Assembly (NCBI RefSeq): GCF_016648105.1
Contig: NZ_JACVVE010000008.1
Span: 1 to 64,000 of the forward strand
DNA from: Pseudomonas sp. S31
GTDB lineage: Bacteria > Pseudomonadota > Gammaproteobacteria > Pseudomonadales > Pseudomonadaceae
Length of the DNA: 64,000 nucleotides
Direction of reading: 5' to 3'
Position numbers and translations under genes: made by a program. Of the stretch, positions 25,807-36,585 are shown piece by piece. Below the pieces are notes generated by a model. It was not told where the DNA came from. It saw nothing but the letters and a program-made list of their open reading frames with translations, and searched no databases. Numbering within the stretch: position 1 is the stretch's first letter; every line of letters begins with the position of its first letter.

Positions 25807-26406
25807 ATGCTGGACGAGCTACTTCGCCGAATGAGCAACCATGTACCCACGTCGCTGGAAACCGATCGACGGTTCCCTGAAGCGGCGGTACTTTTGCCCA
25901 TCACCCGCAGCGAAGCGCCCGAGCTGGTCCTCACATTGCGCGCCAAGGGCTTGTCCACCCATGGAGGCGAGGTTGCCTTCCCCGGTGGCCGGCGCGACCC
26001 CGAGGACCCCGACCTGGTATTCACCGCGCTGCGCGAGGCGGAGGAGGAAATCGGCCTGCCGCCTGGCCTGGTGGAGGTGGTCGGCCCGCTCAGTCCGCTG
26101 ATTTCGCTGCACGGCCTGAAGGTGACGCCTTTCGTCGGGTTGATTCCCGATTACGTCGAATACCGTGCCAACGATGCCGAAATCGCGGCAGTATTCACCG
26201 TCCCGCTGGAGTTCTTCCGCCAAGACCCGCGCGACCATACCCATCGCATCGACTACCAGGGCCGCAGTTGGTACGTGCCCAGCTATCGCTTTGGCGAGTA
26301 CAAGATATGGGGCCTGTCGGCAATCATGATCGTCGAATTGGTCAACCTGCTGTTCGACGCTGGCATCAGCCTGCACGAGCCGCCCGTGCAATACATCGAA
26401 ACCTGA
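25807..26406 (+). CDS. Nudix hydrolase, CoA pyrophosphatase type
   Basis: A 199-residue protein with the UPF0035 signature preceding the Nudix box (LRAKGLSTHGGEVAFPGG) and an intact box from GGRRDPE to REAEEEIGL. These are the features of bacterial CoA diphosphatases such as NudL. It is divergent from the other Nudix gene with a 126-base gap. The start at 25807 is chosen because the upstream extension is antisense to the neighbouring gene. Confidence 0.9.
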   Translation: MLDELLRRMSNHVPTSLETDRRFPEAAVLLPITRSEAPELVLTLRAKGLSTHGGEVAFPGGRRDPEDPDLVFTALREAEEEIGLPPGLVEVVGPLSPLISLHGLKVTPFVGLIPDYVEYRANDAEIAAVFTVPLEFFRQDPRDHTHRIDYQGRSWYVPSYRFGEYKIWGLSAIMIVELVNLLFDAGISLHEPPVQYIET

Positions 26407-26459
26407 GCGGGGCCCACCCTGCCGCCTGTCATTAGCCGCCGATGAGTCAAGGAACGCAC

Positions 26460-26984
26460 ATGAAATACCGCCTGGGCGACCTGCGGGTCGAAACCCACCC
26501 CACCAGTTGGGCCGCGCCCAACGCCACGCTGATCGGCAAGGTGCGCCTGCAGGCGCATGCCAACGTCTGGTTCGGCGCGGTGTTGCGTGGTGACAACGAA
26601 CTGATCGACATCGGCGAGGGCAGCAATGTGCAGGACGGCACCGTGATGCACACCGACATGGGTTCGCCGCTGACCCTGGGCAAGGGCGTGACTGTCGGCC
26701 ACAACGCCATGCTGCATGGTTGCAGCGTCGGCGACTACAGCCTCATCGGCATCAATGCGGTGATCCTCAATGGTGCGCGCATCGGCAAGCACTGCATCAT
26801 CGGCGCCAATGCGCTGATTGCCGAAGGCAAGGAAATCCCCGACGGCTCGCTGGTGATGGGATCGCCAGGCAAGGTGGTGCGTGAGCTGACCGAGCAGCAG
26901 AAGCGCCTGCTCGAGGCCAGCGCCGCGCACTATGTGCACAACGCCGAACGCTATGCCCGCGAGCTGGTGGTCGACGATGAGTGA
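26460..26984 (+). CDS. Gamma-carbonic anhydrase-like hexapeptide protein
   Basis: A 174-residue left-handed beta-helix protein of the YrdA/PaaY gamma-carbonic anhydrase group. Hexapeptide turns run through the centre, and probable metal histidines lie in GTVMHTD and [10 protein letters not shown]-terminal helix carries [11 protein letters not shown]. An AAGGA ribosome site precedes the ATG at 26460; an in-frame ATG at 26442 is less well placed. The stop region overlaps the next gene by eight bases, so the two are coupled. Physiological activity is not certain for this group. Confidence 0.9.
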   Translation: MKYRLGDLRVETHPTSWAAPNATLIGKVRLQAHANVWFGAVLRGDNELIDIGEGSNVQDGTVMHTDMGSPLTLGKGVTVGHNAMLHGCSVGDYSLIGINAVILNGARIGKHCIIGANALIAEGKEIPDGSLVMGSPGKVVRELTEQQKRLLEASAAHYVHNAERYARELVVDDE

Positions 26985-27183
26985 TGCGGCGGCGGTAGAA
27001 CGCCCGGTGCCTTCACCTTGTGTGAGTATCTGCGGGCTGGACGAGCAGGACATCTGCACCGGGTGCCAGCGCACGGTGGCCGAAATCAGCCGCTGGTCGA
27101 AAATGGACAACGCCGAGCGCCGGGCGGTGCTCAAGCTCTGCCATGAGCGGGCGCTGGCGGCCGGGGTGATCTTCGGCGTCTAA
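26977..27183 (+). CDS. DUF1289 small cysteine-rich protein
   Basis: A 68-residue protein with the DUF1289 pattern: [17 protein letters not shown] followed by R-T-V-EI--W. The cysteines (C15, C19, C27, C30) probably bind a metal. It overlaps the gamma-carbonic anhydrase-like gene by eight bases. The family is widespread in proteobacteria and its function is unknown; some annotations call it a Fe-S protein. Confidence 0.85.
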   Translation: MSDAAAVERPVPSPCVSICGLDEQDICTGCQRTVAEISRWSKMDNAERRAVLKLCHERALAAGVIFGV

Positions 27184-27191
27184 TCAGCGCT

Positions 27192-27228
27192 CGCCTCTTC
27201 GCCGCTGCGACTTGCCCCGCGAAGAGGC
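27192..27228. repeat. Degenerate REP-like inverted repeat
   Basis: GCCTCTTCGC (27192-27201) and GCGAAGAGGC (27219-27228) form a 10-bp inverted repeat around a 17-base centre. Both arms match the outer arm of the local REPs, but the CGGGTTTACCCG core is absent. It may be a shortened REPIN or a terminator for the upstream pair. Confidence 0.6.
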
Positions 27229-27267
27229 CACCGCTACTCTGTGCGGCTTGCCCACAGACCTCGCGCC

Positions 27268-27735
27268 ATGTTCTATCTCATCGCCTACATCAGCAGCGTA
27301 GTGCTGATCAACTACGCCTTTTCCAGCGCCCCGCACCTGGATGTCATCTGGTCTGCCTGGGGTGGCCTGGTGTTCATCCTGCGCGACATGGTCCAGACCC
27401 GCTTCGGGCATGGCGCTCTGGTCGCCATGCTGCTGGCCCTGGTGCTGTCCTACGTCACGTCGGAGCCAGCCATCGCCCTGGCCAGCGCCACAGCGTTCTT
27501 CATTTCCGAGTTGATCGACTGGCTGGTGTTCAGTATCACCCGGCGGCCGCTGCGCGACCGCCTGTGGCTGAGCTCGGCGCTGAGCATCCCGGTCGATACG
27601 CTGATTTTCTTCGGCATGATCGGCGCCATGACCCCGGTGGTGATCGGCACCGCGCTGGCCTCGAAATTCGCCGGCGTCACTGCCGTCTGGCTAGCCATGG
27701 CATTTCGTGCCCGGCGCGCCGCCGTGGCAGGTTGA
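27268..27735 (+). CDS. VUT-family membrane protein (possible queuosine-precursor transporter)
   Basis: A 155-residue integral membrane protein with about five hydrophobic segments (starting FYLIAYISSVVLINYAF). It resembles the VUT_1/YhhQ family, whose E. coli member imports 7-cyano-7-deazaguanine for queuosine synthesis. It is shorter than YhhQ, so the substrate is an inference. No preQ1 riboswitch was recognised in the 84-base upstream gap. purT follows 77 bases downstream on the same strand. Confidence 0.75.
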   Translation: MFYLIAYISSVVLINYAFSSAPHLDVIWSAWGGLVFILRDMVQTRFGHGALVAMLLALVLSYVTSEPAIALASATAFFISELIDWLVFSITRRPLRDRLWLSSALSIPVDTLIFFGMIGAMTPVVIGTALASKFAGVTAVWLAMAFRARRAAVAG

Positions 27736-27812
27736 TGGTGTAGAATACCGGTCCTTTTTCAGTGGCTCGCGCCTTTGCCTGGCGCGGCCCCGGACGCCTT
27801 CGAGGACCTGAA

Positions 27813-28994
27813 ATGACCCGTATCGGAACCCCATTGTCGCCCACCGCGACCCGTGTACTGCTCTGCGGCTGCGGCGAGCTGGGCAAGGAAGTGGTGATCG
27901 AGCTGCAGCGCCTGGGCGTCGAAGTGATCGCCGTGGACCGCTACGCCAATGCTCCGGCGATGCAGGTCGCGCATCGCAGCCACGTGGTCAACATGCTCGA
28001 TGGTGTTGCCCTGCGGGCCATCATCGAGGCCGAGAAGCCGCATTACATCGTGCCCGAAATCGAAGCCATCGCCACCGCCACCCTGGTCGAACTGGAGAGC
28101 GAAGGTTTCACCGTGGTACCGACTGCCCGTGCCACCCAGCTGACCATGAACCGCGAAGGCATTCGTCGCCTGGCCGCCGAAGAGCTGGACCTGCCGACGT
28201 CGCCGTACCACTTCGCCGACACCTATGAAGACTACGCCAAGGCCGTTGCCGACCTGGGCTACCCCTGCGTGGTCAAGCCGGTGATGAGCTCGTCGGGCAA
28301 GGGCCAGAGCCTGCTGCGCAGCGACGCCGACCTCCAGCCGTCGTGGGACTATGCCCAGGAAGGCGGCCGTGCTGGCAAGGGCCGGGTGATCATCGAAGGC
28401 TTCATCGATTTCGACTACGAGATCACCTTGCTGACCGTGCGTCACGTGGGCGGCACCACCTTCCTCGAGCCGGTCGGCCACCGTCAGGAGAAGGGTGACT
28501 ACCAGGAGTCCTGGCAGCCCCAGGCCATGAGCGCGAAGGCACTGGCCGAATCGCAGCATGTGGCCAAGGCGGTCACTGATGCGCTGGGCGGCCGTGGCCT
28601 GTTCGGCGTGGAGTTGTTCGTCAAGGGCGACCAGGTGTGGTTCAGCGAGGTTTCGCCGCGCCCGCATGACACCGGCCTGGTGACCTTGATTTCCCAGGAC
28701 CTCTCGCAGTTCGCCCTGCACGCCCGGGCTATTCTCGGCCTGCCGATCCCGGTGGTGCGTCAGTTCGGGCCGTCGGCCTCGGCGGTGATCCTGCCCGAGG
28801 GGCAGTCGCAGCAGACCAGCTTCGCCAACCTGGGGGCGGCGCTGAGCGAGCCGGACACCGCCATTCGCCTGTTCGGCAAGCCGGAAATCAACGGCACCCG
28901 TCGGATGGGCGTGTGCCTGGCGCGCGACGAGTCGATCGAAGCGGCGCGGGCCAAGGCGACCCGTGCTTCGCAGGCGGTCAAGGTCGAGTTCTAA
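27813..28994 (+). CDS. purT: Formate-dependent phosphoribosylglycinamide formyltransferase
   Basis: A 393-residue ATP-grasp enzyme making formyl-GAR from formate, ATP and GAR. The N-terminal Rossmann-like segment ([12 protein letters not shown]) precedes the ATP-grasp domain with the glycine-rich loop [11 protein letters not shown]-terminal active-site segments are [21 protein letters not shown] and NGTRRMGV. The start at 27813 matches the usual N-terminus. A strong hairpin follows the stop. Confidence 0.97.
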   Translation: MTRIGTPLSPTATRVLLCGCGELGKEVVIELQRLGVEVIAVDRYANAPAMQVAHRSHVVNMLDGVALRAIIEAEKPHYIVPEIEAIATATLVELESEGFTVVPTARATQLTMNREGIRRLAAEELDLPTSPYHFADTYEDYAKAVADLGYPCVVKPVMSSSGKGQSLLRSDADLQPSWDYAQEGGRAGKGRVIIEGFIDFDYEITLLTVRHVGGTTFLEPVGHRQEKGDYQESWQPQAMSAKALAESQHVAKAVTDALGGRGLFGVELFVKGDQVWFSEVSPRPHDTGLVTLISQDLSQFALHARAILGLPIPVVRQFGPSASAVILPEGQSQQTSFANLGAALSEPDTAIRLFGKPEINGTRRMGVCLARDESIEAARAKATRASQAVKVEF

Positions 28995-29006
28995 GCTGCT
29001 GCAATC

Positions 29007-29031
29007 CTAGGGGCCGCATAGCGGCCCCTAG
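29007..29031. terminator. Bidirectional terminator between purT and the MFS gene
   Basis: A perfect 11-bp stem (CTAGGGGCCGC / GCGGCCCCTAG) with a 3-base loop lies between two convergent stops, followed by a short T-containing stretch on the plus strand. Confidence 0.75.
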
Positions 29032-29035
29032 TGTT

Positions 29036-30337
29036 TCACAGCTCGGTATTGCGGGTTTCCTTCAAGCACAGCACGGCAATCAGGCTGATCACCGCCGCCG
29101 CCGACACATAGCCACCCACCCAGCTCAATCCCCCCATGCTCACCAGCTTCTGGGCGAAGAACGGTGCCGCCGAGGCGCCAACGATGCCGCCCAGGTTGTA
29201 CGCCGCCGAGGCGCCGGTGTAGCGCACGTGGGTCGGGAACAGCTCAGGCAGCAAGGCGCCCATCGGTGCGAAGGTCACGCCCATCAGGAACAGCTCGATG
29301 CTCAGGAACAGCGTCACGCCTGCGGTCGAGCCGGAGGTCAGCAGCGGTTCCATGGTAAAGCCCGAAGCCACCGCCAGCAGGCCGCCGACGATCAGTACCG
29401 GCTTGCGCCCGTAGCGGTCGCTGAGCCAGGCCGACAGCGGCGTGGCCAGGGCCATGAAGACCACGGCGAAGCACAGCATGCCGAGGAACGATTCGCGGCT
29501 GTAGCCCAGGGCCGACACGCCATAGCTCAGCGAGAACACCGTTGAGATATAGAACAGCGCGTAGCACACCACCATGGCCGCAGCGCCCAGCAGGGTCGGC
29601 AACCAGTATTTGGCGAACAGGTCGACCACTGGCATCTTCACGCGCTCGTGGCGGGCCACCGCCTTGGCGAATACCGGGCTTTCCTCCAGCTTCAGGCGTA
29701 CGTACAGGCCCACCATCACCAGCGCGGCGCTGAGCAGGAAAGGAATGCGCCAGCCCCAGTCACGGAACTGCTCGTCGCTGAGGACCAGGGCCAGGGTCAG
29801 GAACAGGCCGTTGGCCGCCAGGAAACCGATCGAGGGGCCCAGTTGCGGGAACATGCCGAACCAGGCGCGCTTGCCTTCCGGTGCGTTCTCGGTAGCCAGC
29901 AATGCCGCGCCACCCCATTCGCCGCCCAGGCCCAAGCCTTGGCCGAAGCGCAGCAGGCAGAGCAGCGCAGGCGCCCACATGCCGATGCTGTCATAGCCCG
30001 GTAGCACGCCGATCAGCGTGGTCGATACGCCCATCAGCAGCAGCGAGGCCACCAGGGTCGACTTACGCCCGATGCGGTCGCCGAAGTGGCCGAACAGGGC
30101 CGAGCCCAGCGGGCGAGCGAGGAAGGCGATGCCGAAGGTGATGAAGGCCGCCAGCATCTGTGCGGTGCCCGACCCCGAAGGGAAGAACACCGGGCCGATT
30201 ACCAGCGCTGCCGCCGTGGCATACACGTAGAAGTCATAGAATTCGATGGCGGTGCCGATGAAGCTGGCGGTGGCCACCCGGGCAGGAGAGTTGGCCGGCG
30301 CGGCAGGCGCTTGGGCGTAGGTGCTGCTGGTTGTCAT
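29036..30337 (-). CDS. MFS transporter, metabolite:H+ symporter (MHS) family
   Basis: A 433-residue inner-membrane transporter with about 12 membrane segments. The MFS motif between segments 2 and 3 (GHFGDRIGRK) and its repeat in the second half (AWLSDRYGRKP) are intact. The N-terminal ATASFIGTAIEFYDFYVYATAA is typical of the MHS family (KgtP, ShiA, ProP-like). The substrate is probably a carboxylate, a sugar acid or a betaine, but cannot be named from sequence. The 262-base gap upstream should contain its promoter; no clear hexamers were identified. Confidence 0.88.
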   Translation of the reverse strand: MTTSSTYAQAPAAPANSPARVATASFIGTAIEFYDFYVYATAAALVIGPVFFPSGSGTAQMLAAFITFGIAFLARPLGSALFGHFGDRIGRKSTLVASLLLMGVSTTLIGVLPGYDSIGMWAPALLCLLRFGQGLGLGGEWGGAALLATENAPEGKRAWFGMFPQLGPSIGFLAANGLFLTLALVLSDEQFRDWGWRIPFLLSAALVMVGLYVRLKLEESPVFAKAVARHERVKMPVVDLFAKYWLPTLLGAAAMVVCYALFYISTVFSLSYGVSALGYSRESFLGMLCFAVVFMALATPLSAWLSDRYGRKPVLIVGGLLAVASGFTMEPLLTSGSTAGVTLFLSIELFLMGVTFAPMGALLPELFPTHVRYTGASAAYNLGGIVGASAAPFFAQKLVSMGGLSWVGGYVSAAAVISLIAVLCLKETRNTEL

Positions 30338-30599
30338 CTAATAGGTCCCTAACAGTCTGGTTCCGCTTCTCGACGTGGTCCGGGCCGGCCAGGCAGGCAC
30401 GGGTTGGCGGACGCCGGAGCGTATTGTTCTTGTGCGCGCTCGACTGACCAAAGCCCTGGAGGGATAGGGGCGGGAGCGGGACTGTTCGGGGTGTTGAAGC
30501 AGGGCCGCGGGGCGTGTCAGTGGAGCGGACTGGCCGTGTGACGCCGGGTGCGGGTAGCAGGCGGGACGGCGGGGCTGGGTAAGCGTGACCGGAGTATAG

Positions 30600-31802
30600 C
30601 TATCGGGTCACGGTCCACACCAGTACCTTGCTGGCGCAATTGTCCTCGGTTTCGAGGATTTCCAGGCGATAGCGGCCGATTTTCAGGCAGACGGCGCTTT
30701 CCGGGATGCTTTCCAGTGCTTCGGTGACCAGGCCGTTGAGGGTCTTCGGGCCGCCGTCGCAGGGCAGGTGCCAGCCGAGGCTGCGGTTGATCTCGCGCAG
30801 CGAGGCGGTGCCCTCGATGACGAAGGTGCCATCGGGTTGGGGGTGGACGTGGGGGTTGTCCAGGCTGTGTTCGTCCTCGAACTCGCCGACGATTTCTTCG
30901 AGGATGTCCTCCAGGGTGACGATGCCCAGCACCTCGCCGTACTCGTCGACCACCACGCCGAGCCGGCGTTGCTGCTTGTGAAAGTTCAGCAACTGCAGCC
31001 GCAGCGGGGTGCTTTCGGGAACGAAGTAAGGTTCGTAGCACGCGCCTTGCAGGGCTTCGAAGGTCAGCTCGGCCCTGGGCAGCAGGTGGCTGATCAACTT
31101 GGTGTTGAGGATCGCCTCGACCTGGTTGATATCGCTGTGATAGACCGGCAGGCGAGTGTGGCGGCTGACGATCAACTGATCGATGATCTGCTCGATCGGG
31201 TCGTCCAGGTTGATGCCGTCCACTTCGTTGCGCGGCACCAGGATGTCGTTGACGGTGATCTTGTCCAGCGACTGCAGGCCGTCGAGCAGGCCGTGATGAA
31301 GCGCTGGCTCGCCGTCCTCGTCATCGAAAGGCTCTTCCTGCTGTGGGTGCAGCGCCACGGCGGTGGGTTGAGTGCGGAACGGGCGCAGGATCAGCTTGGC
31401 CAGGCCGTCGAGCACGCAGGCCAGCGGTTGCAGCAGCGCCAGTGGCCATTTCAGGCTGGCACCCAGGCTGACGAGGGCCTGGGGGCTACGCCGGGCCAGG
31501 CGCCGTGGCAGGAACTCGGCGAACACCAGCAGCACCAGGCTGGCACCCAGGCCCGCGACCCAGAAGCCCTGTTCGCCGTGGTGGTACTGGCCGACCAGGC
31601 AGGCCAGGCCCAGCACCAGCAGCTTGCCGAGGCTGGCGCACAGCACCAGGGCCTGGGCCGGCAGCTTGGTCGGGGGGCTGTCGCCATTGCGCTGGCCACC
31701 ATTGAGCTGTTGGCGGGCGGCGTCCACGGCGGTGAACAGGGCCGACCAGAGCAGGGCCAGTGCGAGGATGCCGAGAAGGGGCGCGTATGGCAGCGTGTCC
31801 AT
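30600..31802 (-). CDS. CNNM/CorB-type membrane protein with CBS and CorC domains
   Basis: A 400-residue protein of the HlyC/CorC (CNNM) family. The N-terminal DUF21-like region has about four membrane segments. It is followed by a CBS pair (ITVNDILVPRNEVDGI to GVVVDEYGEVLGIVTLEDILEEIVGE) and a C-terminal CorC_HlyC domain. The family is implicated in Mg/Co efflux. It sits downstream of ypjD on the minus strand, divergent from ffh, the same cluster as yfjD(corB)-ypjD-ffh in enterics. Confidence 0.9.
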   Translation of the reverse strand: MDTLPYAPLLGILALALLWSALFTAVDAARQQLNGGQRNGDSPPTKLPAQALVLCASLGKLLVLGLACLVGQYHHGEQGFWVAGLGASLVLLVFAEFLPRRLARRSPQALVSLGASLKWPLALLQPLACVLDGLAKLILRPFRTQPTAVALHPQQEEPFDDEDGEPALHHGLLDGLQSLDKITVNDILVPRNEVDGINLDDPIEQIIDQLIVSRHTRLPVYHSDINQVEAILNTKLISHLLPRAELTFEALQGACYEPYFVPESTPLRLQLLNFHKQQRRLGVVVDEYGEVLGIVTLEDILEEIVGEFEDEHSLDNPHVHPQPDGTFVIEGTASLREINRSLGWHLPCDGGPKTLNGLVTEALESIPESAVCLKIGRYRLEILETEDNCASKVLVWTVTR

Positions 31803-31808
31803 GGGCTG

Positions 31809-32618
31809 TCAGATATGCAGGATGAATTCGCGAACCAGCTTGCTGCCGAAGTAGGCCAGCATCAGCAGGCAGAAACCGGCGAGGGTCCAGCGGATCGCCT
31901 TGTGACCACGCCAGCCGAGGCGGGTGCGGCCCCACAGCAGCACGCTGAACACCACCCAGGCGACGCAGGCCAGCAGGGTCTTGTGTGCCAGGTGCTGGGC
32001 GAACAGGTTCTCGAGGAACAGCCATCCGGAAATCAGCGACAGCGAGAGCAGGCACCAGCCGGCCCAGAGGAAGCCGAACAGCAGGCTTTCCATGGTTTGC
32101 AGCGGTGGGAAGTTGCGAATCAGGCCCGACGGGTGCTTGTTCTTCAACTGGCGATCCTGCAGCAGCAGGAGCAGCGACTGGAACACAGCGATGGTGAACA
32201 GCCCATAGGCCAGGATCGACAGCAGGATGTGGGCGAGGATGCCAGGCTCTTCGTCGATCAGTGGCACCGTGCCTGGAGGGGCGAACTGGGCCAGCAACGC
32301 GGTGACGGCGCCTAGCGGGAACAGTAGCACCAGGAGGTTTTCCACCGGTATGCGCAGGCAGGCCAGCAGGGTCAGGGTAATGACCGCCACGGCGATCAGG
32401 CTGGCGGCGCTGAAGAAGTCCAGGCTCAGGCCCAGCGGGGTGATCAGCTGGAAGAACAGCGCGCCACCCTGGGCGACCACAGCGAGAGCGCCGAGCAGGC
32501 CGAGCAGCCGTTTGTCGGCCTTGCGGCCCTGGGCCAGGTGGGTGCCCTGGTAGATGGCTGCGGCTATATATAAGCCGGCGGCGATCAGGTTGGGGATGAG
32601 GCTGGGTGAGGAGACCAT
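31809..32618 (-). CDS. ypjD: Inner-membrane protein YpjD (CcsA-like)
   Basis: A 269-residue membrane protein with about eight hydrophobic segments, related to the CcsA/CcmC cytochrome-assembly family (HILLSILAYGLFTIAVFQSLLL and HKTLLACVAWVVFSVLLWGR). The WxWG haem-handling motif of true CcsA is not obvious, so a cytochrome c role is not supported. It is separated by six bases from the CorB-like gene and transcribed with it, divergent from ffh. Confidence 0.88.
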   Translation of the reverse strand: MVSSPSLIPNLIAAGLYIAAAIYQGTHLAQGRKADKRLLGLLGALAVVAQGGALFFQLITPLGLSLDFFSAASLIAVAVITLTLLACLRIPVENLLVLLFPLGAVTALLAQFAPPGTVPLIDEEPGILAHILLSILAYGLFTIAVFQSLLLLLQDRQLKNKHPSGLIRNFPPLQTMESLLFGFLWAGWCLLSLSLISGWLFLENLFAQHLAHKTLLACVAWVVFSVLLWGRTRLGWRGHKAIRWTLAGFCLLMLAYFGSKLVREFILHI

Positions 32619-32702
32619 AAGTCCTGGAAGGCGAGCCTTAAAGGGACGGAGTTTGGCATAGATCGCGGCAGTCTAGGAAGACTGCAGGACCGTGTCGCGG
32701 CA

Positions 32703-32765
32703 TTCGCGGGTAAACCCGCTCCCACAGGCGCCGGGACCCGTGTAGGAGCGGGTTTACCCGCGAAG
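32703..32765. repeat. REPIN between ypjD and ffh
   Basis: Two inverted REPs (TTCGCGGGTAAACCCGCTCC and GGAGCGGGTTTACCCGCGAA) with a short GC-rich centre. Unlike most copies here it lies in a divergent intergenic region, upstream of both ypjD and ffh. Confidence 0.88.
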
Positions 32766-32910
32766 GCGCGAGCACGAGCACCGAATGTCCACCAAGGTGT
32801 CCGCCGCCGCCGCACTTCGCTATAATCGCCGCCTTGCTGTGCCCCGCGCCTGCGCGTACCTAACAGGGCACCTGACAACTCCCGGCTTTCCTGGGCCTGA
32901 AAGGATCACC

Positions 32911-34287
<1,377 letters not shown>

Positions 34288-34298
34288 TCCCCTATTTT

Positions 34299-34371
34299 GG
34301 GCGCCTGCCTTTTAATAAGGAGGGCGCCCGGAACCCCGCTTCGGCGGGATAATGGCCACGAAATTCGTGGC
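34299..34371 (+). promoter_or_regulatory. Three consecutive hairpins between ffh and rpsP
   Basis: Stem 1 is GGGCGCC/GGCGCCC (34299-34305 with 34323-34329); stem 2 is CCCGC-TTCG-GCGGG (34335-34348); stem 3 is GCCACGAA/TTCGTGGC (34355-34371). None has a strong T-run directly after it. They may combine ffh 3' end formation with processing or regulation of the ribosomal-protein operon leader. Confidence 0.5.
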
Positions 34372-34547
34372 TCAACCGGCAGATCTGGGCGGTAGGGCGA
34401 TGCCTTGCCGAAAAAGGCATTTGCAAATGTCCGTGTATTCCCCGAGAATATGCGGCCTTTTGGGCACCCGTGTGCCTATTTGGCATTCAGATTTGCAGTA
34501 CCAGCTGCTGTATCAACTGCAGCACCGACTATAGGAACGATGTTCAC

Positions 34548-34799
34548 ATGGTAACCATTCGTCTGGCCCGTGGCGGCTCGAAAAAGCGCCCATTCTACCA
34601 CCTGACCGTGACCAACTCGCGTAACGCCCGTGACGGCCGTTTCGTTGAGCGCGTAGGTTTCTTCAACCCAATCGCTGCTGGCGCCGAAGTTAAGCTGTCG
34701 GTCAACCAAGAGCGCGTCACCTACTGGCTGAGCCAGGGTGCACAGCCGTCTGAGCGCGTTGCTCAGCTGCTGAAGGAAGCTGCCAAGGCTGCTGCCTAA
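34548..34799 (+). CDS. rpsP: 30S ribosomal protein S16
   Basis: An 83-residue ribosomal protein starting [17 protein letters not shown], the conserved N-terminus of bS16. The start at 34548 has AGGAACG upstream. First gene of the rpsP-rimM-trmD-rplS operon; rimM begins five bases after the stop. Confidence 0.99.
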   Translation: MVTIRLARGGSKKRPFYHLTVTNSRNARDGRFVERVGFFNPIAAGAEVKLSVNQERVTYWLSQGAQPSERVAQLLKEAAKAAA

Positions 34800-34804
34800 G
34801 AAAT

Positions 34805-35341
34805 ATGAACGCGACGCCAGAAAAGGCTGACGACCTCATCGTCGTTGGCAAGATTTTTTCGGTTCACGGCGTTCGCGGCGAGGTGAAGGTGTACTCCTTT
34901 ACCGATCCGATTGAAAACCTGTTGGATTATCCACGCTGGACGCTTCGGCACGAAGGCACGGTAAAGCAGGTCGAGCTGGTCAACGGTCGGGGTTCCCAAA
35001 AGGGCCTGGTCGTGAAATTGAAAGGCCTCGACGATCGCGATGAAGCCCGTCTTCTGAGCGGTTACGAAATCTGCATCCCGCGGAGCCTTTTGCCCAACCT
35101 GGCCGCTGACGAGTACTACTGGTACCAGTTGGTAGGTCTGAAGGTCATCAACCAGGACGAACAGCTGTTCGGCAAGGTCGATCACCTGTTGGAGACCGGT
35201 GCGAACGATGTAATGGTGGTCAAGCCCTGCGCAGGCAGCCTGGATGATCGCGAGCGTCTGTTGCCCTATACGGCGCAATGTGTGCTGGCAGTCGACCTGG
35301 AAGCAGGCGTGATGCGGGTCGAGTGGGACGCGGACTTCTAG
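34805..35341 (+). CDS. rimM: Ribosome maturation factor RimM
   Basis: A 178-residue 16S rRNA-processing factor needed for 30S head assembly. The N-terminal RimM domain begins VVGKIFSVHGVRGEVKVYSFT, and the C-terminal PRC-barrel contains DEYYWYQLVGLKV. It lies between rpsP and trmD with very short gaps, in the conserved operon order. Confidence 0.97.
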   Translation: MNATPEKADDLIVVGKIFSVHGVRGEVKVYSFTDPIENLLDYPRWTLRHEGTVKQVELVNGRGSQKGLVVKLKGLDDRDEARLLSGYEICIPRSLLPNLAADEYYWYQLVGLKVINQDEQLFGKVDHLLETGANDVMVVKPCAGSLDDRERLLPYTAQCVLAVDLEAGVMRVEWDADF

Positions 35342-35344
35342 ACG

Positions 35345-36097
35345 ATGGGTAACCTTCGCGTAGACGTCATCACGTTGTTCCCCGAGATGTTCTCGGCCAT
35401 CACGGAGTACGGCATTACCAGCCGCGCGGTGAAACAGGGGTTGCTTCAGGTGACTTGCTGGAACCCGCGGGACTACACCACAGATCGCCACCATACCGTG
35501 GATGATCGGCCGTTTGGCGGTGGTCCGGGCATGGTGATGAAAATCAAGCCTCTGGAAGACGCCCTGGTTAGCGCCAGGCAAGCGACTGGAGCATCGGCGA
35601 AGGTGATCTATCTCTCGCCGCAAGGCCGCAAGCTGACTCAGCAAGCGGTCAAAGGCCTGGCCGAACAGGAATCGTTGATCCTGATCGCCGGTCGTTATGA
35701 AGGCATCGACGAGCGCTTTATCGAGGCTCATGTCGATGAGGAGTGGTCGATTGGCGACTATGTGCTTTCCGGTGGCGAGCTGCCGGCCATGGTACTGATC
35801 GATGCGGTTACACGGCTGCTGCCCGGAGCTTTAGGGCATGTGGACTCGGCGGAGGAAGACTCCTTCACCGACGGTCTGCTCGATTGCCCGCACTACACCC
35901 GACCTGAGGTGTATGCGGATCAGCGTGTTCCCGACGTGTTGCTAAGTGGCAACCATGCACACATCCGGCGTTGGAGAATGAAGCAGTCCCTTGGTAGGAC
36001 CTTCGAACGACGCGCCGATCTTCTGGAAAGTCGCTCGCTTTCTGGAGAAGAGAAGAAGCTGCTCGAGGAATATCTCCGCGAGCGGGACGATAGTTAA
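35345..36097 (+). CDS. trmD: tRNA (guanine-N1)-methyltransferase
   Basis: A 250-residue SPOUT-class enzyme that makes m1G37 in tRNAs and so prevents frameshifting. Knot-forming motifs are visible: [13 protein letters not shown] and [16 protein letters not shown]-terminal [10 protein letters not shown] is conserved. It starts three bases after the rimM stop, and rplS follows. Confidence 0.98.
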   Translation: MGNLRVDVITLFPEMFSAITEYGITSRAVKQGLLQVTCWNPRDYTTDRHHTVDDRPFGGGPGMVMKIKPLEDALVSARQATGASAKVIYLSPQGRKLTQQAVKGLAEQESLILIAGRYEGIDERFIEAHVDEEWSIGDYVLSGGELPAMVLIDAVTRLLPGALGHVDSAEEDSFTDGLLDCPHYTRPEVYADQRVPDVLLSGNHAHIRRWRMKQSLGRTFERRADLLESRSLSGEEKKLLEEYLRERDDS

Positions 36098-36139
36098 ACG
36101 TATCGATGGTGGATCACGTATCCATCTTAGGAGCACAGC

Positions 36140-36490
36140 ATGACCAACAAGATCATCCAGCAGCTCGAAGCCGAGCAGATGAGCAAGGAAATCCCGACCT
36201 TCGCACCAGGCGACACCATCGTCGTCCAGGTTAAAGTGAAGGAAGGTGAGCGTTCCCGTCTGCAGGCGTTCGAAGGCGTCGTTATCGCCAAGCGTAACCG
36301 CGGTCTGAACAGCGCCTTCACCGTGCGCAAGATCTCCAGCGGCGTTGGCGTAGAGCGTACCTTCCAGACCTACAGCCCGCAGATCGACAGCCTGGCCGTG
36401 AAACGTCGTGGTGACGTGCGTAAAGCCAAGCTGTACTACCTGCGCGACCTGTCCGGCAAAGCCGCTCGCATCAAGGAAAAACTGTCCTGA
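36140..36490 (+). CDS. rplS: 50S ribosomal protein L19
   Basis: A 116-residue bL19 with the conserved segments [25 protein letters not shown] and [18 protein letters not shown]. Preceded by AGGAGCAC. Last gene of the operon, followed by a classical terminator. Confidence 0.99.
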   Translation: MTNKIIQQLEAEQMSKEIPTFAPGDTIVVQVKVKEGERSRLQAFEGVVIAKRNRGLNSAFTVRKISSGVGVERTFQTYSPQIDSLAVKRRGDVRKAKLYYLRDLSGKAARIKEKLS

Positions 36491-36529
36491 GTGCAGTTTG
36501 ACTGGGTGGCCGAGGCCGCCGTGCGAGAC

Positions 36530-36555
36530 AAAAGCAGCCTTCGGGCTGCTTTTTT
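36530..36555 (+). terminator. Rho-independent terminator of the rpsP operon
   Basis: A 7-bp stem AGCAGCC-TTCG-GGCTGCT with flanking A/T pairing and a run of six T. A textbook intrinsic terminator 40 bases after rplS. Confidence 0.92.
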
Positions 36556-36585
36556 GCTTTCTGAAACCCAAGCGTAGTAGACGTG

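Noticed and set aside
27184..27267. preQ1 riboswitch before the VUT-family gene
   Set aside because: Only a REP-like inverted repeat is present; no preQ1-I or preQ1-II consensus was recognised.
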